Below are positions 54,611 through 63,199 of a stretch of DNA of 64,000 nucleotides, piece after piece. Source of the DNA: Neorhodopirellula lusitana (lineage in GTDB: Bacteria > Planctomycetota > Planctomycetia > Pirellulales > Pirellulaceae); assembly GCF_900182915.1 (NCBI RefSeq), contig NZ_FXUG01000003.1, forward strand, positions 124,001 to 188,000, given 5' to 3'. Under the pieces are notes generated by a model. The model did not search any database and had not been told where the DNA came from. It was given only the letters and a program-made list of their open reading frames with translations. The translations under genes and the position numbers were made by a program. Each line of letters begins with the position of its first letter. Positions within the stretch are counted from its first letter, which is position 1.

Positions 54611-56649
54611 ATCGCACGACTCAACTTCGTCGGAAACTTACCTATCTGGTCATTCTCGTGGTCATGCTGATCCCGCTGTACCTGCTCGGCCAACCGGCCG
54701 GCGGTGGCGGCGACGGTGGCGGTAAGCTCGCGCAAATGCGTGACGCTTACGACATCGCGGAAAGCGATCTGGGTGAGATCAGTCCAGCCAGCGAAACCAT
54801 GAAACTGGCATCCCTAGGGATGCGTGGCGTGGCTGCGTCGCTGCTTTGGAAGAAGTCGCACGACTATCGTGTCTCACACGAATGGGACCGACTCAAGGCA
54901 ACGTTGAATAACATCGCGTTGCTTCAGCCCCACTTCGACAAAGTGTGGGAATTCCAAGCTCACAACCTGGCCTACAACGTCTCCTCGGAATTTGACGACT
55001 ACCGTCAACGTTACGAAATGGTACGCGAAGGCACTGAGTTCCTTACCAAGGGCGTCAAGCAAAATCGCAAGGCACCCCGCTTGGTCTGGTACACCGGTTG
55101 GTTCTATGGACAAAAACTGGGCATGTCCGATGAGAAACGTCAATTCCGACGCCTCTTTTCCGACGACGAAGTCCTGCATGAGCAACTGCTGAACCAAGGC
55201 ATCGCGGTCGATAGCCCCGAAGCTCGTGGCCCATTGGGCAAACCAGACAACTGGCTGGTTGGACGTTTGTGGCTGAATTCCGGCTACGACTTGGTTGAGT
55301 CCGGCATCAAAATTCGCCGCCAAACTCCAATCAACTTCTACGAAACCGGGCCGAAATGGCGTATCAAACACGCCGAAGCGATCGAAAAGGAAGGTATCCT
55401 GGACGACCGTGCCCAAAACGCATGGCAAATGGCTTCGCAGGATTGGAAAGGACTCGGCAATCGCTCGATTCCAACAACGGCCTCCTTCACGATCAAGCTA
55501 GGTCAACTCGACGAACTCAATCGCCAACGCGCTGAAACCGTTGCCGAAATCCGCAAGACCGCTGGGGCTGCCTACGAACGTGCGGAATTGGCGATGATCG
55601 AAACTCTTGATCCAGTCATCCAGGACGCACTGCTGACGCCGATTGAAGACCGCACGAAATCGCAACAATCGATTGCGGCGACTCACGGGGGCTCGATTAC
55701 GCCCAACTTGGATTCGATCGCCCGAGAAGCAGCACCCAATGACCGCCTGAAAATCCTGCAACTGGTTGATGAAGTTAAAGACATCGACGAGCGGATTATC
55801 AAGACCAGCGGTCACCGCAAGCAAATCAACTTTGAGTACTGGGAAACTCTGGCACTCGCTGAACAGGAAGAACGAACGGTTCGCGCCCGCCGCTTGACCT
55901 ACGAAGCCGAACAAGCCAACGCGGATGCAGAACTAGACAAGGCTATCCAACTCTACGAAGACTCCTTCCAAGTCTGGGCTGAAATTTTTGACGACTACCC
56001 GATCCTGGTAATCGACGACAGTGCGGAAGACCTGTTCGACTCCATCCGTCGATACAAGATCGCAACCGACTCCGACGAAATCGAAGACGACTTCCCTTTG
56101 AAAACGTTTGTTGAACTGATGGGGCAGTACGGACAGGTGGATCCGCTTATGTACGAACGTGTTCGTACCGAGCAGGACGCAAAGCTCGAAGCTCGAAAAC
56201 GCGAACTTGCTGAAGAAGAAAAGCGTCGCGAGGCCGAAGCGATGGAAGCAGAGCAGGACAAAACACCTGAAGCGGCCAGCGAAGAGGCAGCCGAATCGAA
56301 TGAGAAGGCCGGGACCGAAGAGGAACCAGCCGAATCAAGCGAGCAGGCCAACTCCAGCGAAGACGCCCCGATGAGCGAATCGGATGAACCCGTTGCCGAA
56401 GAAACCTCCGAGCCAGCCTCAGAAGAGCCAGCCTCAGAAGATTCAACTTCGGATGAGCCAGCCGAAATGAACAGCGAAGAGCCTGCCAACTCCGCCGAAG
56501 ACGCTCCTGCGGCGGATGAAGAAACGCAGTCTGACGGCAAAGATGCAGCGGCTGACAACGATTCTGGAGCCGATCCAGAAGCTTCCAAAGTGAAGGACGC
56601 GGTCGAGGAAGCAGCCGAAGAGGCTGCCGACAACGGCAAGACTGAGTAA
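54607..56649 (+). CDS. hypothetical membrane-anchored protein with acidic tail, in ABC operon
   Basis: This 680-residue protein starts in an ATGA overlap with the permease gene. A single N-terminal membrane helix (YLVILVVMLIPLYLLGQP) is followed by a Gly-rich loop and a largely helical soluble part. In it, AHNLAYNVSSEFDDYRQRYE and GVKQNRKAPRLVWYTGWFYG suggest TPR-like helices. The last 150 residues (nt 56170-56646) are low complexity, made of Glu, Ala, Ser, Pro and Asp. I do not recognise the family. The operon position implies an accessory subunit of the ABC exporter, exposed outside the cytoplasmic membrane. Confidence 0.85.
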   Translation: MNRTTQLRRKLTYLVILVVMLIPLYLLGQPAGGGGDGGGKLAQMRDAYDIAESDLGEISPASETMKLASLGMRGVAASLLWKKSHDYRVSHEWDRLKATLNNIALLQPHFDKVWEFQAHNLAYNVSSEFDDYRQRYEMVREGTEFLTKGVKQNRKAPRLVWYTGWFYGQKLGMSDEKRQFRRLFSDDEVLHEQLLNQGIAVDSPEARGPLGKPDNWLVGRLWLNSGYDLVESGIKIRRQTPINFYETGPKWRIKHAEAIEKEGILDDRAQNAWQMASQDWKGLGNRSIPTTASFTIKLGQLDELNRQRAETVAEIRKTAGAAYERAELAMIETLDPVIQDALLTPIEDRTKSQQSIAATHGGSITPNLDSIAREAAPNDRLKILQLVDEVKDIDERIIKTSGHRKQINFEYWETLALAEQEERTVRARRLTYEAEQANADAELDKAIQLYEDSFQVWAEIFDDYPILVIDDSAEDLFDSIRRYKIATDSDEIEDDFPLKTFVELMGQYGQVDPLMYERVRTEQDAKLEARKRELAEEEKRREAEAMEAEQDKTPEAASEEAAESNEKAGTEEEPAESSEQANSSEDAPMSESDEPVAEETSEPASEEPASEDSTSDEPAEMNSEEPANSAEDAPAADEETQSDGKDAAADNDSGADPEASKVKDAVEEAAEEAADNGKTE

Positions 56650-56683
56650 ACGACACCTTCCCGCTGCCGGACGTGAATTCATC

Positions 56684-56723
56684 AACCCAAGCTAAACCCG
56701 CCTAATCGGGCTTAGCTTGGGTT
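56684..56723. terminator. bidirectional intrinsic terminator
   Basis: A 17-bp stem with one mismatch (AACCCAAGCTAAACCCG and CGGGCTTAGCTTGGGTT) and a 6-nt loop ends the ABC operon. TTTT follows on the + strand. The stem overlaps the last codons of the convergent homocysteine methyltransferase gene, so it probably serves both. Confidence 0.85.
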
Positions 56724-57560
56724 TTCATGCAACCAGTCATGAACTGCCTGAATGTGGTGGGGCGAGGTCCCACAACAGCCACCAATCAAAGTGGCCCCAG
56801 CCTCAATCCACCGCTGGACATGTTCCAGGTACGCTGCCGAACTGCGCGGCGAGTGGCTCGCATTGGCAGCCCAACCCATCCCTTCGTCTACAGAACCCGC
56901 GTTTGCATACGCACCAAACGGGACCGCAAGAGACGCGCCGGCGAGTGCCTCAACAAACTCGAGCGTCTTGCTGGCAGGCACACAATTAATCAGCACCGCT
57001 TCGGCCCCAGCATCCACGCATGCTCTCGCGTGCCCAGCCATTTCGGCGGGCGACATCAAGTCCCCATTGGGCCCTGCGGTCAGCGCCACCCAAACCGGAA
57101 GCCCCGCCTTAATCGAAGCCTGCACTGCCTCCAAAGCTTCTCGGCCACAGGCGAATGTCTCACATAGAATCAAATCGCATCCACAGCCAGCGAGCATTTC
57201 CGCCATCTCCAGATGCTCTTCGTAACTGCTCACCGGCGACAGATCCGGCCGATAACAATCTTCCAGCGGTGCCAGGCTGCCGGCAATCAGGTTGCCCACA
57301 TCAACTGAACGTCTAACCAAATCAACAGCCACGGTCGTCCACTCGCGCCAACAATCCCCCGCATAACGACGCTGGGTCCGAAACGTGTTCGCGGTATGGA
57401 CCGTGGCTCCTGCATCACAATAGTCGCGATGAATCTGCGACACGACTTCACCCGCCGTCACATTGGCCTGAGCACTCCACCAAGCCAACGACGTATCGAT
57501 GCCACGCGAATGCAGCTCGGTGCCGACTGGACCGTCCAACAACACGATTTCGGATTTCAT
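56712..57560 (-). CDS. homocysteine S-methyltransferase family protein
   Basis: From the ATG at 57560 the 282-residue protein starts MKSEIVLLDGPVGTELHSRG, the family N-terminus; the frame runs 50 codons further upstream without homology. Zinc ligands are the Cys in VLINCVPAS and the paired Cys in LIGGCCGTSPHHI near the C-terminus, as in the Pfam S-methyl_trans family (MmuM, BhmT, MetH N-domain). It would transfer a methyl group to homocysteine from S-methylmethionine or a betaine-type donor. No metH-like cobalamin domain is present, so it is a free-standing enzyme. The donor is not known. Confidence 0.9.
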   Translation of the reverse strand: MKSEIVLLDGPVGTELHSRGIDTSLAWWSAQANVTAGEVVSQIHRDYCDAGATVHTANTFRTQRRYAGDCWREWTTVAVDLVRRSVDVGNLIAGSLAPLEDCYRPDLSPVSSYEEHLEMAEMLAGCGCDLILCETFACGREALEAVQASIKAGLPVWVALTAGPNGDLMSPAEMAGHARACVDAGAEAVLINCVPASKTLEFVEALAGASLAVPFGAYANAGSVDEGMGWAANASHSPRSSAAYLEHVQRWIEAGATLIGGCCGTSPHHIQAVHDWLHENPS

Positions 57561-57640
57561 CAATTCAGTCCCTTGGTCCGATCCGCCATTCGAATCATAC
57601 TCTTCACTTCCCACCTCAACTCCCTCCTTAGGAAACAAAC

Positions 57641-58366
57641 GTGAAAACGATTGCAACTCTGTCAGCACTCCTACTAGTTGCCACTCTCTCGTCGGCTTCC
57701 GCCGAAACACCGCTCGAAACTGAAGCGGGATTCCAAACCATTTTCAACGGCGAAAACCTCGATGGCTGGAACGGCGATCCGCGATTGTGGTCAGTGCGAG
57801 ATGGCGTCATCCACGGCGAAACCACTCCCGACACCACGGCGAAGGGCAACACGTTCTTGATATGGGAAGACGGCGCCACCAAAGACTTCGAATTACGACT
57901 GTCGTTCCGCTGCAACGCCACGAACAACTCCGGCATCCAATATCGCTCCAAGCATATCCAGGACAAATCGGCCCGCAATGATTGGGTTCTCCGTGGCTAC
58001 CAGCACGAAGTCCGCAATGAAGAAGACTTCCCAAATATCTCCGGCTTCATCTACGGGGAAGGCATCAACCGTGGCCGCGTGTGCCTGGTAGGTGAAAAAG
58101 CAGTTCAAGAAGGCGATACCAAGAACGTCCAAGAGAAGTTAATCACCGAGGAAGAGTTCAAAGAGCTATTTCGCTTAGACGACTGGAACGACGTCGTCAT
58201 CATTGCCAAAGGCAAGCACCTTCAGCACTACCTCAACGGCCGACTAATCATGGACTTCACCGACTCCCCTGAAAAAGCTCTGCTCGACGGCTCCCTGGGA
58301 CTACAACTGCACGCCGGCAAACCGATGTGGACCGAGTTCAAAAACGTTCGCTTCAAAGCGTTGTAA
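57641..58366 (+). CDS. DUF1080 (3-keto-disaccharide hydrolase-like) protein
   Basis: This 241-residue exported protein starts with GTG at 57641 and a signal peptide (TIATLSALLLVATLSSASA). The remainder is a single DUF1080 concanavalin-like sandwich: FQTIFNGENLDGWNGDPRLW, SVRDGVIHGETT, FELRLSFRCNATNNSGIQYR, GYQHEVRNEE and DWNDVVIIAKGKHLQHYLNG. Members are abundant in planctomycetes and have been linked to 3-keto-glycoside hydrolysis in other bacteria. There is no sugar gene next to it. It is divergent from the homocysteine methyltransferase. Enzymatic role here is inferred from family only. Confidence 0.92.
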   Translation: MKTIATLSALLLVATLSSASAETPLETEAGFQTIFNGENLDGWNGDPRLWSVRDGVIHGETTPDTTAKGNTFLIWEDGATKDFELRLSFRCNATNNSGIQYRSKHIQDKSARNDWVLRGYQHEVRNEEDFPNISGFIYGEGINRGRVCLVGEKAVQEGDTKNVQEKLITEEEFKELFRLDDWNDVVIIAKGKHLQHYLNGRLIMDFTDSPEKALLDGSLGLQLHAGKPMWTEFKNVRFKAL

Positions 58367-58412
58367 GACAACACCCAATGAGCGAAACCTGAAGTCGCCT
58401 CTTAGCTGCTCA

Positions 58413-58434
58413 ATGATCGCCCGAGGGTGATCAT
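58413..58434 (+). terminator. hairpin after the DUF1080 gene
   Basis: ATGATCGCCC, GA, GGGTGATCAT is an inverted repeat with one G-T pair, 46 nt after the DUF1080 stop. Its arms nearly touch, so the innermost pair must open. There is no T tract; possible weak terminator. Confidence 0.4.
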
Positions 58435-58488
58435 GCTGGGTTGCTCGTACAGGAGTGCCTGTGCTGGCAGCCATCGTCCTAAAGCGAT

Positions 58489-58516
58489 CATCCTGAATCG
58501 AACATCCTAAATCGAA
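58489..58516. repeat. tandem 14-bp repeat
   Basis: CATCCTGAATCGAA is followed directly by CATCCTAAATCGAA (one difference). A more degenerate copy, CATCGTCCTAAAGCGAT, precedes them at 58472-58488. Function unknown. Confidence 0.6.
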
Positions 58517-58739
58517 CGCTGGGCAGCCAAAAAAGAGAGGCACCGTCCGCACTGGTGCTGCGTCACAGCTTAATCATCTGGTCAGCCATTTTGGCGCTAA
58601 CCACGGGCTCACCGCAACACCCGGGCCCATCGCCCAACCGGCTAAAACCATCAAGCCGAATTGCAAGCGATGGCAAAGCACTGAAGCATTTTGATCCTTG
58701 ATGTGGCCGAGGCTTCTAGCCGCCGCTAAAAAGAATATT

Positions 58740-58760
58740 GTGACTGTACGCCACAGTCAC
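58740..58760. other. perfect hairpin in gene-free region
   Basis: GTGACTGT, loop ACGCC, ACAGTCAC is a perfect 8-bp stem with a 5-nt loop. No gene or T tract adjoins it. It could be a regulatory RNA element or a protein-binding palindrome. Confidence 0.45.
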
Positions 58761-59103
58761 TCAACACGCAGCCTATGGCATTCTTCAACATGCCATCATC
58801 GGCTTACATGCCGTCTCCTCGCATCACGGCGTGGACCAACCCAAAAAACCAACCCGCGTCGATGCCCTCTGGCGTCCGCACAAGCAAGACCGTGACACCC
58901 AAGCAAAACAGTGACACCAGTCGATCCCCAAACCGTTTTGCTAGCTCGTCAACTCGCCGAAACGAGAATCGACTCGAGCCCAGAACGAGCCGATTAACAT
59001 TTCGCTGCTGATGTCAGAATTGCGAGCAAGGGACATGCGACGCCCCCAGGCCTGCAACGCTTCGCCGCCCGCTCGCGCTCAGCTCGTAACCCAACAAGCG
59101 TCC

Positions 59104-59228
59104 ACGACACGACACGACACGACACGACACGACACAGCACGACACAGCACAGCACAGCACAGCACAGCACAGCACAGCACAGCACAGCACAGCACAGCAA
59201 GGCAAGGCAGGGCAGGGCAGGGCAGGGC
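59104..59228. repeat. 25-unit pentanucleotide tandem repeat with changing unit
   Basis: Exactly 25 five-base units stand in one register: six ACGAC, one ACAGC, one ACGAC, eleven ACAGC, two AAGGC and four AGGGC. The unit changes in steps along the array. It lies in non-coding DNA, 222 nt beyond the adk stop. The pattern fits replication slippage with point changes spreading by expansion; copy number may vary between isolates. Confidence 0.95.
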
Positions 59229-59450
59229 ACCTACCAACGAGGCGAACACGTCCCAGACCGCTTCGTCGCCGAATCCTTGCACAATCGAAAACGATCAGAG
59301 GCAAACGCCAGCGTCAGGACACCGGCGACTCCCTACGCAAACGCCGATTATCGCGACCGATCGCCGAAGCATGACCGGAAGAATCGAAGCTCAACTCTCG
59401 CCTGCATCAGCTGGCGCGATCCATCGTGCCACAACCTAAGACACTACGAT

Positions 59451-60002
59451 CTACGAGGTCGCCGCTAAGACTTCAGCGAACACGTCTTCGGCTGACTGGG
59501 TGCCGTTAATATCACGGACCAAACCCTGGTCCCGATAGAAACTCAACAGAGGGGCCGTCCGTTCAGCATAAATCTGAAATCGCTCACGAATGAACTCAGC
59601 CGAGTCATCAAGGCGTTCACCAGTCCGCTGACGAAACGCCAACCGAGCGACCAACTCCTCGGGATCTACTTCCAGATGAACCACATGTTCAAGTTGGTGA
59701 TCGGCCGCACTCAAGGATGCGTCAAAAGCCTCCGCTTGCACCATGGTCCGCGGGAAACCATCCAGCAGATAGCCTGAATCACAGTCGGGTTGGGACAACC
59801 GATCTTTCATCAGCGGAAGCATGAAATCATCAGGGGCAAAGTGCCCACGATCAATCCGCGAGTGCACCATTTGGGCGGACTCTCCACCCAAATTGCGGAG
59901 CATTTCCCCGGTGCTAATATGCGGGATTTTCAGCTTCCCACTCAGCATTTTGCACTGAGTGCCTTTCCCAGCACCCGGCGGCCCGATGAATACAATTTTC
60001 AA
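59451..60002 (-). CDS. adk: adenylate kinase
   Basis: This 183-residue enzyme interconverts AMP and ATP with ADP. The P-loop GPPGAGKGTQC is at 7-17, the AMP site includes ISTGEMLR, and DGFPRTMVQAEAF is the second signature. It is the short form: RLAFRQRTGERLDDSAEFI goes directly to the C-terminal part without the 27-residue LID or zinc-finger of the long type. It follows secY by 48 nt on the same strand, the standard place of adk in ribosomal clusters. map, infA and rpmJ, which often come next, are absent here; the repeat-rich gap follows. Confidence 0.96.
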   Translation of the reverse strand: MKIVFIGPPGAGKGTQCKMLSGKLKIPHISTGEMLRNLGGESAQMVHSRIDRGHFAPDDFMLPLMKDRLSQPDCDSGYLLDGFPRTMVQAEAFDASLSAADHQLEHVVHLEVDPEELVARLAFRQRTGERLDDSAEFIRERFQIYAERTAPLLSFYRDQGLVRDINGTQSAEDVFAEVLAATS

Positions 60003-60050
60003 ACTGACTCCGTTCGGCGACCGCCCCGTCTTAACCTTCGGTGTTGAGAC

Positions 60051-61445
60051 CTAGACCACTGGTGACGTTCCGCCACCAGCACCTTCCAAAAGCCCACGGT
60101 AGTTACGCATCACCAGGTGACTGTCGATCTTTTGGACCAAGTCAAAAGCAACACTCACCGCAATCAGCAGGCCCGTACCACCATAGAAACCCGCAATCGA
60201 GTAAGGCACACCAAGAGAACCGTAAACGATCGTTGGAACAATCGCGATCAGCCCCAAGAAAGCAGCACCCACGTACGTGATCCGAACCATGACCTTTTCA
60301 AGGTAATCAGTTGTACGACGACCGGGACGGTAACCAGGAATGAACGTTCCGCTCTCCTTCAGGTTGTCGCTCATCTCTTTTGGATTGAACGTGATCGCAG
60401 TCCAGAAGTAGCAGAAGAAGAAGATCAGGGCGACGTACAGCAAGTTGAAGAAGTACGATGACTGGTCACTCATCGTCAAGCTAACCAAGTTCAATCCGCG
60501 GAAGAACGAACCGTCCGAAGGGAAATAGCCAGCCAAGAAACCGAAGAACACGCCTGGGATCATCAACAAGCTACTTGCGAAAATGATGGGCATCACGCCG
60601 GCTTGATTAATCCGCAGTGGCAAGTGTTGGCGAGTTCCGCCGTAGACGCGGCGTCCACGAGTGAACTTGGCAGACTGGGTTGGAATCTTGCGTTGCCCAA
60701 GGGTGATGAACACCACCCCGAACACGACCACCACAAAGAGCACGACCAGGATGATCAAAGTTTCAATCCCCACCTGTCCCTTTGCCAATCCAGTCAACTC
60801 TGGCTTCATCCCCAACACCAACTCATAAAGAGCCTTTGGCATTTGGGCGAGGATCCCGGCCATGATCAGAAGACTGATCCCGTTGCCAATTCCGTACTCA
60901 TCAATCTGCTCGCCCAACCACATCAAGAACACAGTTCCTGTCGTCATCACCAGGACGGCGACTATTTGCCAACCAAAGTAAAGCTCTTGGTCCGCGTTCA
61001 TGAAGTTCGGGTTGATATTGCTTTGACCACCACCGCCGGACATCAACATGAACTTTAAGTACATGTAGCTCTGCACTAGGCAGATAATCACGGTTAGGTA
61101 TCGGGTGTACTCGTTTAACTTCTTACGCCCCGCTTCGCCTTCCTTTTTCAATTCCTCAAGCGGCTTGTAAACGCTGCCTAGCAATTGGAAGATAATCGAC
61201 GCAGAGATATACGGCATGATGCCGAGACCGAAAATGGTCGCCTGGCGAAGATCCGAAGCGGCGAAAACGCTCACCCGCTCGAAGAAGTCTGCAGCGCCGC
61301 TTCCGGCTGCACTCTCCAAGTTGGTCGCAATCATCGGCAACGGGATGTGAAACCCAATTCGGTAAACAGCAAGCAAGCCGATCGTCAACATGACCTTCTT
61401 GCGCAGCTCGGGAATCGAGAATATGACTCGGAGTTTTTCCAACAT
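60051..61445 (-). CDS. secY: preprotein translocase subunit SecY
   Basis: SecY (464 residues) is the channel subunit of the Sec translocon. It starts MLEKLRVIFSIPELRKKVML and shows the expected ten membrane helices. The periplasmic plug region follows helix 1, and SecY signatures such as GIMPYISASIIFQLLGSV and FFCYFWTAITFNPKEMSDNL are clear. The cytoplasmic C-terminus is short. It is separated from rplO by 180 nt that contain a perfect intrinsic terminator, so secY-adk probably has its own promoter or is attenuated. adk follows 48 nt downstream. Confidence 0.97.
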   Translation of the reverse strand: MLEKLRVIFSIPELRKKVMLTIGLLAVYRIGFHIPLPMIATNLESAAGSGAADFFERVSVFAASDLRQATIFGLGIMPYISASIIFQLLGSVYKPLEELKKEGEAGRKKLNEYTRYLTVIICLVQSYMYLKFMLMSGGGGQSNINPNFMNADQELYFGWQIVAVLVMTTGTVFLMWLGEQIDEYGIGNGISLLIMAGILAQMPKALYELVLGMKPELTGLAKGQVGIETLIILVVLFVVVVFGVVFITLGQRKIPTQSAKFTRGRRVYGGTRQHLPLRINQAGVMPIIFASSLLMIPGVFFGFLAGYFPSDGSFFRGLNLVSLTMSDQSSYFFNLLYVALIFFFCYFWTAITFNPKEMSDNLKESGTFIPGYRPGRRTTDYLEKVMVRITYVGAAFLGLIAIVPTIVYGSLGVPYSIAGFYGGTGLLIAVSVAFDLVQKIDSHLVMRNYRGLLEGAGGGTSPVV

Positions 61446-61533
61446 CGATCAGTCCGTCGTCGATCAGTACAAAGGATAGCAGTGGTAATTTCGGAAAGTT
61501 TAGCGAGCTAGCCGATTGACCACGAGAGGGAAA

Positions 61534-61564
61534 CAAAAAAAGAACAGGCTTAACGGCCTGTTCT
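61534..61564 (-). terminator. intrinsic terminator between rplO and secY
   Basis: On the - strand AGAACAGGC, loop CGTTAA, GCCTGTTCT is a perfect 9-bp stem followed by a run of T (TTTTTTTG). It lies 62 nt after the rplO stop and about 90 nt before the secY ATG. Confidence 0.88.
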
Positions 61565-61625
61565 AGTTCGAGATCACGCCGAAACGTGTGTTCATTGATG
61601 TGGCACGCCTAGCGTGAAGACCACG

Positions 61626-62117
61626 CTAGGTGCTCTTCAGAGCGGCAACGCGTTCGGCCGGTGTGCGTTTGGCAACAAGCTTTTCAATTGTGCCGCCCGC
61701 CGCAGTGATCTTCTCTTCGGCTGACTTGCTGAAGCGGTGTGCTTGAACGGTCAACTTCTTAGTGATCTCACCATCGCCAAGGATTTTGACCTCGTCGAAG
61801 GTACCCTTCGCCAAGTTCTTAGCGGAAAGCGTTTCAAGCGTCACAGTCTCGCCATCATTATAAGCTTCGCACAATCGACTTACGTTAACAGCGAATACTT
61901 CGACAGCAAACTTGTTGTTGAACCCGCGTTTCGGGATTCGACGGAACATGGGCATCGCACCGCCTTGGAAGTTAGGCTTGCGACTGTAACCACTACGGCT
62001 TTTGTGCCCCTTGTGACCACGACCGGATGTTTTACCGGTGCCACTACCTTGACCACGACCAATGCGTTTACGTTTGCGGTGTTTAGTAATCCCGCGATGG
62101 ACTTCGTTAAGTTGCAT
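61626..62117 (-). CDS. rplO: 50S ribosomal protein L15
   Basis: L15 (163 residues) of the large subunit begins [20 protein letters not shown] and has the Gly/Arg-rich N-terminal extension [20 protein letters not shown] typical of L15. [18 protein letters not shown] and the C-terminal [20 protein letters not shown] end the family region. The last 15 residues are an Ala/Arg-rich extension. It follows rpsE by 86 nt, with no room for rpmD (L30), which normally lies between them. It is the last ribosomal gene before a strong terminator. Confidence 0.97.
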   Translation of the reverse strand: MQLNEVHRGITKHRKRKRIGRGQGSGTGKTSGRGHKGHKSRSGYSRKPNFQGGAMPMFRRIPKRGFNNKFAVEVFAVNVSRLCEAYNDGETVTLETLSAKNLAKGTFDEVKILGDGEITKKLTVQAHRFSKSAEEKITAAGGTIEKLVAKRTPAERVAALKST

Positions 62118-62203
62118 GACAGATAGTTTTCAGATTTCAGTTTTCAATGTATCAGCAGACCGGGACCCAACACTTTGGTCGACCGGGATTGCGGAAACCC
62201 GGA

Positions 62204-62740
62204 TCAGTGAGTTTCGATCAGGTCTTCAGCGTTAAGCCCACGCAATGCGGCAATTTGCTCGCGAGTACGCAACTTGCTCATCGCATCCAGCGTTGCCTTT
62301 ACCAAGGTCACAGGATTGTTGGTCCCGTACGACTTGGTCAAAATGTCGTGGATGCCGCATGCTTCGCAAACAGCACGAACAGCTTGTCCAGCGATAATAC
62401 CTGTACCAGCGCCGGCAGGGATCAAAAGAACCTTGGCAGCACCGAAGTGGCCCCAAACCTGGTGAGGAATCGAGCCCTCGACCAACGGGACATGGATCAT
62501 GCTGCGTGAAGCTTGCTTTTGTGCCTTTTGAACACTTGGCGGAACTTCATTCGCTTTGCCGTAGCCCCAACCCACTTGACCATTGCCGTTACCGACCACA
62601 ACCATCGCGGCGAAACTGAACCGACGGCCACCTTTAACCACGGCGGCACATCGTTTGATCTTCACAACACGATCGAGCAGGCCATCAGCGAGGCCTTCTT
62701 CGTTGTTCTTGTTGTTGCGTTTGTTGCGACCGTTACTCAT
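62204..62740 (-). CDS. rpsE: 30S ribosomal protein S5
   Basis: S5 (178 residues) acts in decoding fidelity in the small subunit. The family signatures GRRFSFAAMVVVGNGNGQVG and GYGKANEVPPSVQKAQKQAS are clear, as is GTGIIAGQAVRAVCEACGIH. The N-terminal 25 residues are Asn/Lys-rich. It stands between rplR and rplO in the usual order; the rpmD gene expected next is missing. No sign of truncation. Confidence 0.97.
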   Translation of the reverse strand: MSNGRNKRNNKNNEEGLADGLLDRVVKIKRCAAVVKGGRRFSFAAMVVVGNGNGQVGWGYGKANEVPPSVQKAQKQASRSMIHVPLVEGSIPHQVWGHFGAAKVLLIPAGAGTGIIAGQAVRAVCEACGIHDILTKSYGTNNPVTLVKATLDAMSKLRTREQIAALRGLNAEDLIETH

Positions 62741-62785
62741 GACTACGTCTTATCTGCGGGGGGAGATGCAGGGGATGTGTTGGAA

Positions 62786-63154
62786 TTAAAATTGCAGGCC
62801 AGCTTCACGTGCTGCGTCGGCAAATGCCTTCACGCGACCGTGATACTTGTTGTGACCGCGATCCAATTGTGCGATGGTGACTCCGGCTTCAACAGCCTTC
62901 TCAGCGACGAGCTTACCAACCAAAGCAGCAGCGTCACAGTTGCCACCTTGCTTGAGTTGTTCTCGAACTTCTTTGTCACGTGTACTCGCACTGACCAATG
63001 TCTTACCGGCTTCGTCATCGACGACCTGGCAAGCAAAATGCTTCAGCGAACGATGGATGCACAGCCGAGGCTGGCCAGCGTCACCACGAAGCTTGTTTCG
63101 TACGCTACGTCGACGACGTAAACGCTTGCTTTGAATTTTCTTATTCTTGTCCAT
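62786..63154 (-). CDS. rplR: 50S ribosomal protein L18
   Basis: L18 (122 residues) binds 5S rRNA with L5. The basic N-terminus KKIQSKRLRRRRSVRNKLRG is followed by RLCIHRSLKHFACQVVDDEA, and the C-terminal DRGHNKYHGRVKAFADAARE is the family signature. Length is normal. It lies between rplF (45 nt) and rpsE (45 nt) on the same strand. Confidence 0.97.
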   Translation of the reverse strand: MDKNKKIQSKRLRRRRSVRNKLRGDAGQPRLCIHRSLKHFACQVVDDEAGKTLVSASTRDKEVREQLKQGGNCDAAALVGKLVAEKAVEAGVTIAQLDRGHNKYHGRVKAFADAAREAGLQF

Positions 63155-63199
63155 AACTCTGACTTCTGTCTATTCGCTAAAGGCTTACAGCTTAGCTGT

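Larger units (their letters stand above)
58367..59450. other. gene-free kilobase with hairpins and repeats
   Basis: No open frame here looks like a protein in this 1084-nt stretch; the longer ones run through the pentanucleotide repeat and are artefacts of it. The region holds hairpins at 58413-58434 and 58740-58760, a tandem 14-bp repeat at 58489-58516, and the 25-unit repeat at 59104-59228. A small RNA cannot be excluded. Confidence 0.6.

Noticed and set aside
59104-59228. CRISPR array
   Set aside because: Units are five bases with no spacers, and no cas gene is in the window.
59011-59439. Open frames of repeated Cys-Ala-Val-Leu or Ser-Thr-Gln-His through the pentanucleotide array, both strands
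   Set aside because: They are produced by the repeat being free of stop codons; flanking sequence is not protein-like.
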